Positions 27,048 through 34,947 of a stretch of DNA of 64,000 bases are shown in pieces. The DNA comes from Bacilli bacterium (GTDB lineage Bacteria; Bacillota_I; Bacilli_A; RF39; UBA660): NCBI GenBank assembly GCA_016297695.1, contig JAEDGC010000004.1:1-64000 (forward strand), written 5' to 3'. Numbering within the stretch: the stretch's first letter is position 1; each line of letters begins with the position of its first letter. Both the position numbers and the translations under genes were made by a program. The notes beneath the pieces are model-generated. The model ran no database searches and was not told where the DNA came from. It worked only from the letters and a program-made list of their open reading frames with translations.

Positions 27048-27095
27048 GGGAGCCACTTATGCTTCCTTGTTTTATTGTAAAATAAATGTTAGAAT
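27048..27095 (+). promoter_or_regulatory. Composite terminator-promoter module, copy 1
   Basis: GGGAGC (27048-27053) and GCTTCC (27061-27066) form a terminator stem. Its T-rich tail is also the -35 box TTGTTT (27067-27072), followed at exactly 17 bases by -10 TAGAAT (27090-27095). The module ends the upstream unit and starts the next one. Similar modules stand at 27773, 29250 and 30737. Confidence 0.6.
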
Positions 27096-27118
27096 AATTA
27101 CACAAGGAGGTTATTAAA

Positions 27119-27742
27119 ATGGCAAAAGTAACTGATGATAAAATAGATGAAAAAAGAAAAAAAATGTTAGAAGATTTTAAACAATTTAGAGAAAGTGGTA
27201 TTTCTCCAGTAGCAAAAGCATTGGCAAAAGCCATACAAGATGAAGAATTTATGAAAAAAGCTAGTTCATCAATAGTAAGAATGATAGATGGTAAACCTGT
27301 TAATATAAATCCTTTAACAGAAATTCCTAATCCTGAAATGAGATTATACTTTGTTGACGATAATTATTTTGAATCTATTGATGAATTATTATATTATTGT
27401 AGAATTAATAATAAATCAACAAAAGGATTAAATATTATAGATTATTATAGAAGTCTTGCAGGTCATTTTGATGTAATAAGAAAATCAAATAACGAAACAT
27501 CAATGTTATATACTGCTGTTGATGAAGATGGCTATGGTATATATAATAACGAAAGAAGTATATATCGTGGTGAATTCACATGGGAATATAATTATGGAAG
27601 CATCCAAAAAATGTATAAACCTTTTAGAGATAAAGGTGTAGTTTTTGAAAATGATATATATGCTAAACAAGATGAAAGAATGCAACGTATTTTAAAATGT
27701 TGTAGAGAAGATAATTTATTTAATATGGGAAAAGATGATTAA
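27119..27742 (+). CDS. Hypothetical protein, 207 aa
   Basis: Not recognised. The first 60 residues are helical and charged (KRKKMLEDFKQFRESGISPVAKALAKAIQDEEF); the rest is mixed with aromatic residues (DGYGIYNNERSIYRGEF, TWEYNYGSIQKMY). No signal peptide or membrane segment. A very strong AAGGAGG box stands 10 bases before the start, and a dedicated module supplies the promoter, so it is likely expressed. It is enclosed by two copies of the terminator-promoter module, like a self-contained cassette. Confidence 0.65.
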   Translation: MAKVTDDKIDEKRKKMLEDFKQFRESGISPVAKALAKAIQDEEFMKKASSSIVRMIDGKPVNINPLTEIPNPEMRLYFVDDNYFESIDELLYYCRINNKSTKGLNIIDYYRSLAGHFDVIRKSNNETSMLYTAVDEDGYGIYNNERSIYRGEFTWEYNYGSIQKMYKPFRDKGVVFENDIYAKQDERMQRILKCCREDNLFNMGKDD

Positions 27743-27772
27743 TAAAGAATAATTTAATAAAATAATGTTATT

Positions 27773-27822
27773 AAGGAAGTTATAATGGCTTCCTTGTTTT
27801 GTTGTGAAATAAATGTTAAAAT
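27773..27822 (+). promoter_or_regulatory. Composite terminator-promoter module, copy 2
   Basis: AAGGAAGT (27773-27780) and GGCTTCCTT (27787-27795) form the terminator; TTGTTT (27794-27799), 17-base spacer, TAAAAT (27817-27822) form the promoter. Confidence 0.6.
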
Positions 27823-27861
27823 AAATTATTGAAAAATGTATATTTTATTTAATTCTAATCA

Positions 27862-27936
27862 AATACCTAAATAATACTAGATAAAATTAGAAGTTAGAAA
27901 ATAAATTTGTGGTCGACAATCATCCTATTTGTGTCC
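27862..27936. repeat. Intergenic repeat, copy A (54 bp plus GTGTCC)
   Basis: The first 54 bases match positions 29792-29845 with only a few C/T differences. The unit ends in AATAAATTTGTGGTC (27900-27914) and, after a variable gap, GTGTCC (27931-27936). The 15-mer occurs five times between 27.9 and 30.9 kb. Confidence 0.7.
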
Positions 27937-27988
27937 TAATTTTATTTAATTAAATACATTATAATGTTATAGAATGGGGAAAATAAAA

Positions 27989-28363
27989 ATGAAGAACATA
28001 GATATAATAAAACCGATATTTTGCATTACAGATAATAATAAAAAGATTATAAATGAAATAGAAAATAAACTTAATTTGATTGTTATTGATAATAATGCTA
28101 AAAAAGAAATTTAAGAATCAAATCTAAGGTTAAATCAATTCATTCTTCATTAGAAAAGACTACCCAGAAAACTACCCAGAAAATAATAATCAATTAAAAA
28201 TTATAGAATTAATAAAAGAAAATCCTAAAATTACAAGAAATGAATTAGCAAATAAACTAAATATTACATTAGATAGTGTTAAATATAATTAAAAAAATTA
28301 GTTGATAATAAGATTATCGAAAGAATTGGACCAGATAATGGTGGCTATTGTAAGATAAGATAA
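27989..28363 (+). pseudogene. Decayed AlbA-type ATP-binding regulator gene
   Basis: The first 41 codons are intact with ATG 27989 behind GGGGAAA, then a stop (28112). The rest is in shifted frames and ends in a recognisable C-terminal winged-helix: TTQKTTQK repeats, IIELIKENPKITRNELANKL, then LVDNKIIERIGPDNGGY, stop at 28361-28363. This tail is typical of AlbA_2/divergent AAA-type putative DNA-binding proteins. At least two frameshifts and a large internal deletion make it a pseudogene. Together with the flanking repeats it fills the 780-base gap between intact genes. Confidence 0.6.
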
Positions 28364-28385
28364 TAAATAAGATTTTAAGAATATA

Positions 28386-28414
28386 AATAAATTTGTAGCC
28401 ATCCAATCGTGTCC
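28386..28414. repeat. Intergenic repeat, degenerate copy
   Basis: AATAAATTTGTAGCC (28386-28400) is followed after 8 bases by GTGTCC (28409-28414), the same two conserved blocks as in copies at 27862 and 29792. Confidence 0.6.
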
Positions 28415-28521
28415 ATCAAAGAAGTATGTATTTATCATTCTTAATATAATTTAACTTAAAAATCAAATAATAACGATAAAATATGTTATAATAATTAATA
28501 TAAGAGAGAAGGTAAAAAAAT

Positions 28522-29208
28522 ATGCGAAAAGCCTTAATAGGAATAGTAGGAAAACCTGATAATACAGATGATATGTGGAGTTATATAGAAATTAACAATG
28601 AAATAAAAGAATGTGTAAATAAAAATAACGCTTTAGCTATTGGAATTATTCCACAAGATTTAAAATACAAAAAAGCTGGAGATAATGAGTATGATTTAGA
28701 TCAGTACGAAATAAATGATTTAAAAGAAATTATATCTAGAATAGATGGAATAGTATTGCAAGGTGGATTTTCAAGTAATTCATATGAACAAGAAATTATA
28801 AAAATTTGTTTAGAAAAAGATCTACCACTATTATGTATATGTTGTGGATTTAACAATATGGTAAGAGCATTAGGTGGGACACTTTTTGAAGAAAAATCAG
28901 ATATACATAGTAAGTCTGGTGTGAAACATGTTCATGAAGTTATTTTAAAACAAGATTCTAAATTATTTGAAATTATTGGGAATGAAAAAATAACTGTAAA
29001 TAGTATTCATCGTAAGGTAACATCACCAGAATTTGTTAAAAACTGCGATATTGTAGGTATATGTCCAATAGATAATACAGTAGAAGCAATAGAAGTTCCA
29101 AATAAAAAGTTTGCAATCGGGGTAAAATGGCATCCTGAATTGATGCAAGGTGAAAATTGTATGGATGAAATTTTTAAAAAATTTATAGAAAGCTGTGAAA
29201 CAAATTAA
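28522..29208 (+). CDS. Class I glutamine amidotransferase-like hydrolase (C26)
   Basis: 228 residues of the gamma-glutamyl-GABA hydrolase/PuuD kind, which remove gamma-linked glutamate. The nucleophile Cys lies in the elbow LCICCGFNNM (about residue 112), the His-Glu of the triad in VKWHPELM (about 209-211), and GIVLQGGFSS (about 75-84) gives the oxyanion side. Length is a little below PuuD (about 250). The elbow is C-C-G rather than the usual C-R-G, so the substrate may differ. The start ATG follows GAGAGAAGG; a TATAAT lies upstream. It stands among repeat-bounded accessory genes, so lateral gain is likely. Confidence 0.85.
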   Translation: MRKALIGIVGKPDNTDDMWSYIEINNEIKECVNKNNALAIGIIPQDLKYKKAGDNEYDLDQYEINDLKEIISRIDGIVLQGGFSSNSYEQEIIKICLEKDLPLLCICCGFNNMVRALGGTLFEEKSDIHSKSGVKHVHEVILKQDSKLFEIIGNEKITVNSIHRKVTSPEFVKNCDIVGICPIDNTVEAIEVPNKKFAIGVKWHPELMQGENCMDEIFKKFIESCETN

Positions 29209-29249
29209 CAATGAAATAATTATTTTGTTTTATAAATAAAAATAGTAAA

Positions 29250-29298
29250 GGGGACAGTTCTATGTCTCCTTGTTTTGTTAATAAATAAGTGATAAAAT
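29250..29298 (+). promoter_or_regulatory. Composite terminator-promoter module, copy 3
   Basis: GGGGACA (29250-29256) and TGTCTCC (29263-29269) form the terminator; TTGTTT (29270-29275), 17-base spacer, TAAAAT (29293-29298) form a promoter aimed at the truncated uvrB copy. Confidence 0.6.
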
Positions 29299-29327
29299 AT
29301 GTTAATGAAAAACGTCTTTGATTATTT

Positions 29328-29411
29328 AATAAATTTGTGGCCTAGATTAGTTTCCTATGCGTATCCACAAAAATTAGACCTATTTTATTAATGTTTGGAC
29401 ACGAATTTATT
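29328..29411. repeat. 84-bp MITE-like unit with 15-bp inverted ends
   Basis: AATAAATTTGTGGCC (29328-29342) and GGACACGAATTTATT (29397-29411) are inverted copies with two mismatches. The unit lies just upstream of the truncated uvrB copy. A related unit (30837-30906) lies upstream of the intact uvrB with a less complete right end. Confidence 0.6.
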
Positions 29412-29418
29412 GATTATA

Positions 29419-29733
29419 GACACAAAATTTCTGGTTGATATGAGTCATAATAAGGAGGTCAATATGTTCAAATTAGAGTCAAAATATAAACCAAGTGGAG
29501 ACCAACCACAGGCTATTGAAAAGTTAGTTGAAGGAATTAAATCTGGTAAAAAAGACCAGGTTTTACTGGGAGCAACTGGAACAGGAAAGACTTTTACAAT
29601 TGCAAATGTAATTGAGCAAGTTAATAGACCAACTCTTGTTTTAGCTCATAATAAAACACTAGCTGGGCAACTTTATTCTGAATTAAAAGAGTTATTTCCT
29701 AATAATCATGTCGAATACTTTGTATCTTATTAT
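29419..29733 (+). repeat. 315-bp direct repeat of the uvrB 5' region, copy 1
   Basis: By eye this matches 30895-31209 with one mismatch, in the leader (AAAATTT against AAATTTT). It covers the leader, the AAGGAGG box and the first 90 codons of uvrB. A further 32 bases (29371-29402 and 30868-30899) also match upstream. Confidence 0.9.
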
Positions 29734-29772
29734 AGCAACACCCCAAAAACCCCTTTATTTAGTGCCTTTTAG
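29464..29772 (+). pseudogene. uvrB: Truncated duplicate of uvrB 5' end
   Basis: Same ribosome binding site and first 90 codons as the intact uvrB at 30940, including the Walker A motif GATGTGKT. At 29734 the match ends within the YYDYYQPE block and 12 unrelated codons lead to a TAG stop, giving a 102-residue product. It cannot act as UvrB, but it has promoter and ribosome binding site, so a short ATP-binding peptide may be made. It arose by duplication, not decay, since the shared part is identical at DNA level. Confidence 0.85.
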
Positions 29773-29809
29773 TGTTATTTAATCATAGTAAAATACCTAA
29801 ATAACACTA
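29770..29809. repeat. Perfect 12-bp inverted repeat at the duplication edge
   Basis: TAGTGTTATTTA (29770-29781) and TAAATAACACTA (29798-29809) enclose 16 bases. TTTAGTGTTATTTAAT (29768-29783) recurs as a direct copy at 30824-30839, on the other side of the 248-aa gene. The arrangement resembles a recombinase core site. Confidence 0.6.
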
Positions 29810-29867
29810 GATAAAACCAGAAGTTAGAAAATAAATTTGTGGCCGGTATTCGTGGTCATTCGTGTCC
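29792..29867. repeat. Intergenic repeat, copy B (54 bp plus GTGTCC)
   Basis: Positions 29792-29845 match 27862-27915; AATAAATTTGTGGCC is at 29830-29844 and GTGTCC at 29862-29867. Confidence 0.7.
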
Positions 29868-29971
29868 GCCTAAGAAGAACCTGTTCAAAATAATGAACTA
29901 TCTGAATAATGTATATATTTTACTTTATTGAAAATGTATGCTAAAATAGCAATCAATTTAAGGGGGATTGT

Positions 29972-30718
29972 ATGCAAAAATCAAAATATACAATGCATGG
30001 TATAAACAAAGAAACATATAGATTATTATTCGATGAAAAAGAGCAAAATAAGATGGAATGCTCTAATGAAATTTTTACTATTGAAATGAGTTCATTATAT
30101 GATAGAAAGCCGTATTATATATTCTATAACTTTTTAAAAAAGATAATTGATATGTATTTTTATGAAGTTAATTATTTTAATTTACATAAGAAGATGTTTG
30201 GTAAAGGATACATATTTAAAAATAGTGATGTAGAGTTTTGGTTTGATTACTTAGAAAATCATTTAAAGAAAATATTAAGAAATGAAGATACTTATGTTAA
30301 GAAAGAAATGATTTTTGACTTAAAACATAATTTAAGATATTGTTCGTGTTTTTATACAAATATGATTATATCAGCTAATATAGAAAATTCTTTTTTTGTT
30401 ACAGGTTTAATTAAATATGATGATGGTGATAGTCATTTACATAGTTTTGTTGAACATAAAGATTATGTTATTGATTATACAAAAAATCTGATTATGCCTA
30501 AGAAAAAATATATTGAACTTCTAAAAATTAAAGAATTACAAAGGGTTGATTCTAAAAGTGTAATAAATATGTATAATATTTTAGTAGAAAATAGAATATT
30601 AAATACTGCAAGATTTATGGCGACATTTGGAAATGAAATAATAAATGACTTAGATAGAAATCCTCAATTAATTAAAAGAAATACAGATAAGCCAGATTTT
30701 AGTTGTTTATTTTACTAA
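29972..30718 (+). CDS. Cassette-borne protein, possible Cys-His-Asp enzyme
   Basis: Family not recognised. 248 residues, soluble. The middle holds an ordered set that could be a papain/transglutaminase-like triad: Cys in LRYCSCFYTNM (about 128-130), His in SHLHSFVEHKDY (about 155), Asp in VIDYTKN (about 169), the last two with the spacing and H-x-x-V-E ... D-x-T pattern of such enzymes. This is inference from motif order only. The first 100 residues are helical and aromatic. The start ATG follows AAGGGGG. It stands alone between the two uvrB 5' copies, flanked by 16-bp direct repeats, and ends in a terminator-promoter module. Confidence 0.6.
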   Translation: MQKSKYTMHGINKETYRLLFDEKEQNKMECSNEIFTIEMSSLYDRKPYYIFYNFLKKIIDMYFYEVNYFNLHKKMFGKGYIFKNSDVEFWFDYLENHLKKILRNEDTYVKKEMIFDLKHNLRYCSCFYTNMIISANIENSFFVTGLIKYDDGDSHLHSFVEHKDYVIDYTKNLIMPKKKYIELLKIKELQRVDSKSVINMYNILVENRILNTARFMATFGNEIINDLDRNPQLIKRNTDKPDFSCLFY

Positions 30719-30736
30719 AATAACAAATAATATTAG

Positions 30737-30787
30737 CAAGGAAGTTATGATGACTTCCTTGTTTTATTGTAAAATAAGTGTTAAAAT
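30737..30787 (+). promoter_or_regulatory. Composite terminator-promoter module, copy 4
   Basis: CAAGGAAGT (30737-30745) and ACTTCCTTG (30753-30761) form a perfect terminator stem; TTGTTT (30759-30764), 17-base spacer, TAAAAT (30782-30787) form a promoter pointing at the intact uvrB. Confidence 0.65.
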
Positions 30788-30823
30788 AGGTTATTGAAAA
30801 ACATCTGGTTTTATTCAGTTTTA

Positions 30824-30851
30824 TTTAGTGTTATTTAATAAATTTGTGGCC
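30824..30851. repeat. Direct repeat TTTAGTGTTATTTAAT plus AATAAATTTGTGGCC
   Basis: The 16-mer of 29768-29783 recurs at 30824-30839 and overlaps the fifth copy of the 15-mer AATAAATTTGTGGCC (30837-30851). Confidence 0.65.
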
Positions 30852-30894
30852 GACATGTATCCACCAGAAATTAGACCTATTTTATTAATGTTTG

Positions 30895-31209
30895 GACACA
30901 AATTTTCTGGTTGATATGAGTCATAATAAGGAGGTCAATATGTTCAAATTAGAGTCAAAATATAAACCAAGTGGAGACCAACCACAGGCTATTGAAAAGT
31001 TAGTTGAAGGAATTAAATCTGGTAAAAAAGACCAGGTTTTACTGGGAGCAACTGGAACAGGAAAGACTTTTACAATTGCAAATGTAATTGAGCAAGTTAA
31101 TAGACCAACTCTTGTTTTAGCTCATAATAAAACACTAGCTGGGCAACTTTATTCTGAATTAAAAGAGTTATTTCCTAATAATCATGTCGAATACTTTGTA
31201 TCTTATTAT
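30895..31209 (+). repeat. 315-bp direct repeat of the uvrB 5' region, copy 2
   Basis: Second copy, contained in the intact uvrB gene and its leader. The offset to copy 1 is exactly 1476 bases. Confidence 0.9.
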
Positions 31210-32889
31210 GATTATTATCAACCAGAAGCATATGTTCCCTCAAGTGATACTTATATAGAAAAAGATTCCTCTATTAATGATGAAATAGACGAATTAAGGC
31301 ATGCAGCAACATCTGCCTTAATTAATAATCGTGATACGATAGTTGTAGCATCTGTATCTTGTATTTATAATATTGGTGAAAAAGAAGAATATGTTAATAA
31401 AATGCTTACTTTAGAAAAAGGAATGAAAATTAAAAGAAATGATATAATTAATAAACTTGTTGATATGGCATATGAAAGAAATGATATTTATTTTCATCGT
31501 GGTACATTTAGAGTTCATGGAGATATTATTGATATAGTACCTGCTGGCGAAAAAAGTCAAGCAATAAGAGTTGATTTATTTGATGATGAAATAGATAGAA
31601 TATCAATCTTTGATCCAGTAACTGGAGCATTGATAAAAGAAAAGAAAACCATATCGATATTTCCAGCAAGTCATTTTGTTACAAGTGATAAAAAGATGCA
31701 AGAAGCATTAAAAAGAATAAAATCTGAACTTGAAGAAAGAATAAAATACTTTGAAGATAATAATAAACTACTAGAAGCTCAAAGAATAAAAGAACGTACT
31801 AATTATGATATGGAAATGCTTAAAGAAACAGGTTTTTGTAGTGGAGTAGAAAATTATTCATCCCATTTAGCTTTGAGAGATTCAGGTTCTACACCTAATT
31901 GTTTAATAGATTTTTTTGATAAAGATTTCTTATTAATTATTGATGAATCACATGTTACTGTTCCACAAATAAGAGGAATGTACAATGGTGACAGAGCAAG
32001 AAAACAAACTTTAGTAGATTATGGATTTAGATTACCATCAGCTTTAGATAATCGACCTTTAAAATTTGAAGAATTTGAAAGCAAAATTAATCAGGTTATA
32101 TATGTTTCAGCTACACCAGGTGATTATGAACTTGAAAAAGTAAATAACAACGTAATTGAGCAAGTAATAAGACCTACTGGACTTCTTGATCCAACTATTG
32201 AAATAAAACCCACTATAGGTCAAATAGACGATATTATTGAACAAATTAGATTAAGAAAAGAAAAAAATGAAAGGGTTTTAATTACAACTTTAACAATAAG
32301 AATGTCAGAAGAGTTAACTAATTATTTAAAAGAAGTAAATATAAAAGTTGCTTATTTACACAGTGAAATTAAAACTCTAGAAAGATTAAAGATAATCCAT
32401 GATTTAAGAATGGGTATATATGATTGTGTAGTTGGTATCAATCTTTTAAGAGAAGGAATAGATATACCAGAAGTAAGTTTAATATGTATTTTAGATGCAA
32501 ATAAACAAGGCTTTTTAAGAAGTGAAAGAAGTTTAATTCAAACTATTGGAAGATGTGCTAGAAATAAAAGTGGACATGTAATTATGTATGCAGATACAAT
32601 ATCAGAAGCAATGCAAAATGCTATTAATGAAACTAAGCGTCGTCGTTTAATCCAAGAAAGTTTTAATGAAAAGCATAATATAATTCCTCAAACAATAAAA
32701 AAAGAAATAAAAGAAGTAATAAGTAACGATGTAAAAGAAGTTAGTCAAAAGAAAAAAATGAATAAGAAAGAATCAGAAAATCTTATTAAAAACATAGAGA
32801 ATGAAATGAAAGAAGCAGCAAAAAATCTTGATTTTGAAAGAGCAATGGAACTTAGAGATATATTATTCGAATTGAAAGCAAATAAATAA
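30940..32889 (+). CDS. uvrB: Excinuclease ABC subunit B
   Basis: Intact UvrB, the damage-verifying ATPase of nucleotide excision repair that is loaded by UvrA and recruits UvrC. 649 residues, normal length. Seen: Walker A GATGTGKT (about 36-43), the beta-hairpin block [12 protein letters not shown] (about 89-100), Walker B/DEAD-like [10 protein letters not shown] (about 331-340), the helicase motif TIGRCARN (about 534) and a C-terminal UVR domain ([12 protein letters not shown], about 630-641) that binds UvrC. I chose ATG 30940 because AAGGAGG stands 5 bases upstream; the earlier in-frame ATG 30892 lies in the leader. Its promoter is now supplied by repeat DNA. uvrA and uvrC are not in the window. 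Confidence 0.97.
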   Translation: MFKLESKYKPSGDQPQAIEKLVEGIKSGKKDQVLLGATGTGKTFTIANVIEQVNRPTLVLAHNKTLAGQLYSELKELFPNNHVEYFVSYYDYYQPEAYVPSSDTYIEKDSSINDEIDELRHAATSALINNRDTIVVASVSCIYNIGEKEEYVNKMLTLEKGMKIKRNDIINKLVDMAYERNDIYFHRGTFRVHGDIIDIVPAGEKSQAIRVDLFDDEIDRISIFDPVTGALIKEKKTISIFPASHFVTSDKKMQEALKRIKSELEERIKYFEDNNKLLEAQRIKERTNYDMEMLKETGFCSGVENYSSHLALRDSGSTPNCLIDFFDKDFLLIIDESHVTVPQIRGMYNGDRARKQTLVDYGFRLPSALDNRPLKFEEFESKINQVIYVSATPGDYELEKVNNNVIEQVIRPTGLLDPTIEIKPTIGQIDDIIEQIRLRKEKNERVLITTLTIRMSEELTNYLKEVNIKVAYLHSEIKTLERLKIIHDLRMGIYDCVVGINLLREGIDIPEVSLICILDANKQGFLRSERSLIQTIGRCARNKSGHVIMYADTISEAMQNAINETKRRRLIQESFNEKHNIIPQTIKKEIKEVISNDVKEVSQKKKMNKKESENLIKNIENEMKEAAKNLDFERAMELRDILFELKANK

Positions 32890-32909
32890 AGACCTAATTT
32901 GGTCTTTTT
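32888..32909. terminator. Terminator between uvrB and the PBP gene
   Basis: AAAGACC (32888-32894) pairs with GGTCTTT (32901-32907), flanked by A and T runs; it can serve both convergent genes. Confidence 0.7.
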
Positions 32910-34848
32910 ATTCTATTTGTTTAACAACATGTGTTTCTTTATTATTTTCACTACCTTTTACAAAATAATATAAAGTATTTTTGGAGTTGTTTACAACTTC
33001 TCCACCAGTAATTGGATCTCTTATAGTGGCAATAACATTTTTAGGTTGTTCATACCATTCATCTGTTATATTTTTTTCATAACTTTCAATAGTATTTACC
33101 CAAATATTTTTTGCCTCAGAACTTATATTGGAATTAGTTTCACGGGCATCATCATATCCCATCCATACTAACATTAAAGCTTTTTTGTTATATCCAACAG
33201 TCCAATAATCAGTTTTTGTTGTACCAGTTTTTAAGGCATATTTATGACTTAATTTACTAGCTATTGATAATCCTGTTGGAACTGTGTAATCTTTAAAACT
33301 TGCATTTGTTGTATTAGTCAAAAGTTCATTTAAAATATATAAATTATTTTGATTTAAAACTAATTTAGATTTATCTTTATGTTCATACAAAATATTCCCA
33401 TTTAAATCTTCAATCTTTTCGATAAAATATAAATCTTTTTTATAGCCATTACTTGCAAGTGTTGTATAACCAGTAGCAAAATCCATCATATTTAATTCTG
33501 AGGTTCCCAGTGCTAAAGAAGGATTTTGATTTAATTTAGAAGTGATTCCACATGTATAAGCTGTATTTACTAAAGTATCTTCTCCTAGAAATAAATGAGT
33601 TTTAACAGCGTAAATATTGTCAGAATAAGCAATGGCTGCTGCCATTGAAATATCTTTGTGAGCATAAGTATTATTGTAGTTAGATGGTGAATATTTAGAA
33701 CTATTTTCAAAGTTAAATGTTGTTTCTTCACTTAAAAAAGTAGAGGCAGATGTAAATCCATTTTCTAAAGCAGCATAATAAAGAAAAGGTTTCATTGTTG
33801 ATCCTACTTGTCTTTTTGAAGACAAAGCTCTATTATACTGGCTTTTAGCATAATCAACACCACCTACAAGAGAAATAACAGCACCATTTTCAGGATTAAC
33901 TATTACACTAGATGCTTGAATTTCTTCATCAGTAATAGTGTTTTTGATATTACTTTCTAAAGTGTTTTGTGTTTCACTATCTAAAGTTGTATAAATTTTT
34001 AATCCTCCACTTTTTATTAGAGAAGTGGGAATACTTTTAATATTTTTTAATTCATTATAAACAGCATCTTCATAATACATTATCATGTTTGAGTTATTTT
34101 CATTTCTTTTTCCATATATTTCAATTGGATTTATGAATAATTTATCATAAGTATTTTTATCTATATATTTATTGTCTAACATAGTTTTTGCAACTACTTT
34201 AGCTCTTTTAATACAGTTTTCATAACTAGTAACAGGGTTAAAATTACTTGGGTTTTTAGGTATTCCTGCTAGCATAATTGCTTCTTCCAAAGTTAAATCA
34301 ATAGGTTCTTTATTAAAATAATACTTACTAGCTTGTTTTATTCCATAATTTCCTTGACCATAGTTTATGGTATTTAAATAGCCTTCTAAAATATAATCTT
34401 TGTCATAATGAACTTCTAATTCTAAAGTTAAAAAAGCTTCTTCTATCTTTCTTGACCATGTTTTATCAAAATCTAGATACATATTTTTAATATATTGTTG
34501 GGATATTGTAGATGCCCCTTGAACTATTGCTTTTTTCTTGATATTTAACATCATTGCTTTTATGATTCTTAAATAATCAAATCCTTGATGTTTGTAAAAG
34601 TTTTTATCTTCAACACTTATTACAGCATTTTTAAATTTATCTGAAATTTGATCTAAAGAAACCCATTCAGTTCCAGAAGAACCAGTTTCTATTAGAGTAT
34701 TTTTGTTATCATAAAGGTAAATTTTTCCAATGGATGATATTTCTAGTGGCGGACTTAAATAAGCATAAACATAAAGTCCAACCAAACAGATAAAAAACGA
34801 TATAAATAGAAAAATATTTATTTTAAATAATTTTTTTAATTTTTTCAT
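32908..34848 (-). CDS. Class A penicillin-binding protein (PBP1-type)
   Basis: Two-domain peptidoglycan synthase anchored by one N-terminal membrane segment (about residues 8-30). The glycosyltransferase (GT51) domain shows the catalytic Glu in VISVEDKNFYKHQGFD (about 76), GASTISQQYIKNMYL and RKIEEAFLTLELE. The transpeptidase domain shows the active-site Ser in STMKPF (about 351), S-D-N (about 406) and K-T-G-T (about 542). 646 residues, with only a short tail after the transpeptidase and no PASTA domain. The start ATG (34848-34846) follows AGGTGG. It is divergent from ywiB-argS and convergent with uvrB. Confidence 0.93.
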   Translation of the reverse strand: MKKLKKLFKINIFLFISFFICLVGLYVYAYLSPPLEISSIGKIYLYDNKNTLIETGSSGTEWVSLDQISDKFKNAVISVEDKNFYKHQGFDYLRIIKAMMLNIKKKAIVQGASTISQQYIKNMYLDFDKTWSRKIEEAFLTLELEVHYDKDYILEGYLNTINYGQGNYGIKQASKYYFNKEPIDLTLEEAIMLAGIPKNPSNFNPVTSYENCIKRAKVVAKTMLDNKYIDKNTYDKLFINPIEIYGKRNENNSNMIMYYEDAVYNELKNIKSIPTSLIKSGGLKIYTTLDSETQNTLESNIKNTITDEEIQASSVIVNPENGAVISLVGGVDYAKSQYNRALSSKRQVGSTMKPFLYYAALENGFTSASTFLSEETTFNFENSSKYSPSNYNNTYAHKDISMAAAIAYSDNIYAVKTHLFLGEDTLVNTAYTCGITSKLNQNPSLALGTSELNMMDFATGYTTLASNGYKKDLYFIEKIEDLNGNILYEHKDKSKLVLNQNNLYILNELLTNTTNASFKDYTVPTGLSIASKLSHKYALKTGTTKTDYWTVGYNKKALMLVWMGYDDARETNSNISSEAKNIWVNTIESYEKNITDEWYEQPKNVIATIRDPITGGEVVNNSKNTLYYFVKGSENNKETHVVKQIE

Positions 34849-34895
34849 GATAATCCACCTATATTTAATATGTTTTAAATTATAAAAAATATAAG

Positions 34896-34923
34896 TGCAA
34901 TATTTATATTCCTATGTTATAAT
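34896..34923 (+). promoter_or_regulatory. Promoter of the ywiB-argS operon
   Basis: A perfect -10 TATAAT (34918-34923) with a weak -35 TGCAAT (34896-34901) at 16 bases, 25 bases before the ywiB start. Confidence 0.5.
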
Positions 34924-34947
34924 CTACATTGAAAAAGAGGTGATTAT

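Noticed and set aside
29464..29772. Truncated uvrB copy as a working regulator
   Set aside because: It has the Walker A motif only, without the rest of the ATPase; an active product is not supported, so it is listed as a pseudogene.
27862..30851. CRISPR array or classical integron
   Set aside because: Repeats lie between genes of different size, not between short equal spacers; no cas gene, no integron integrase and no attC-type fold is seen.
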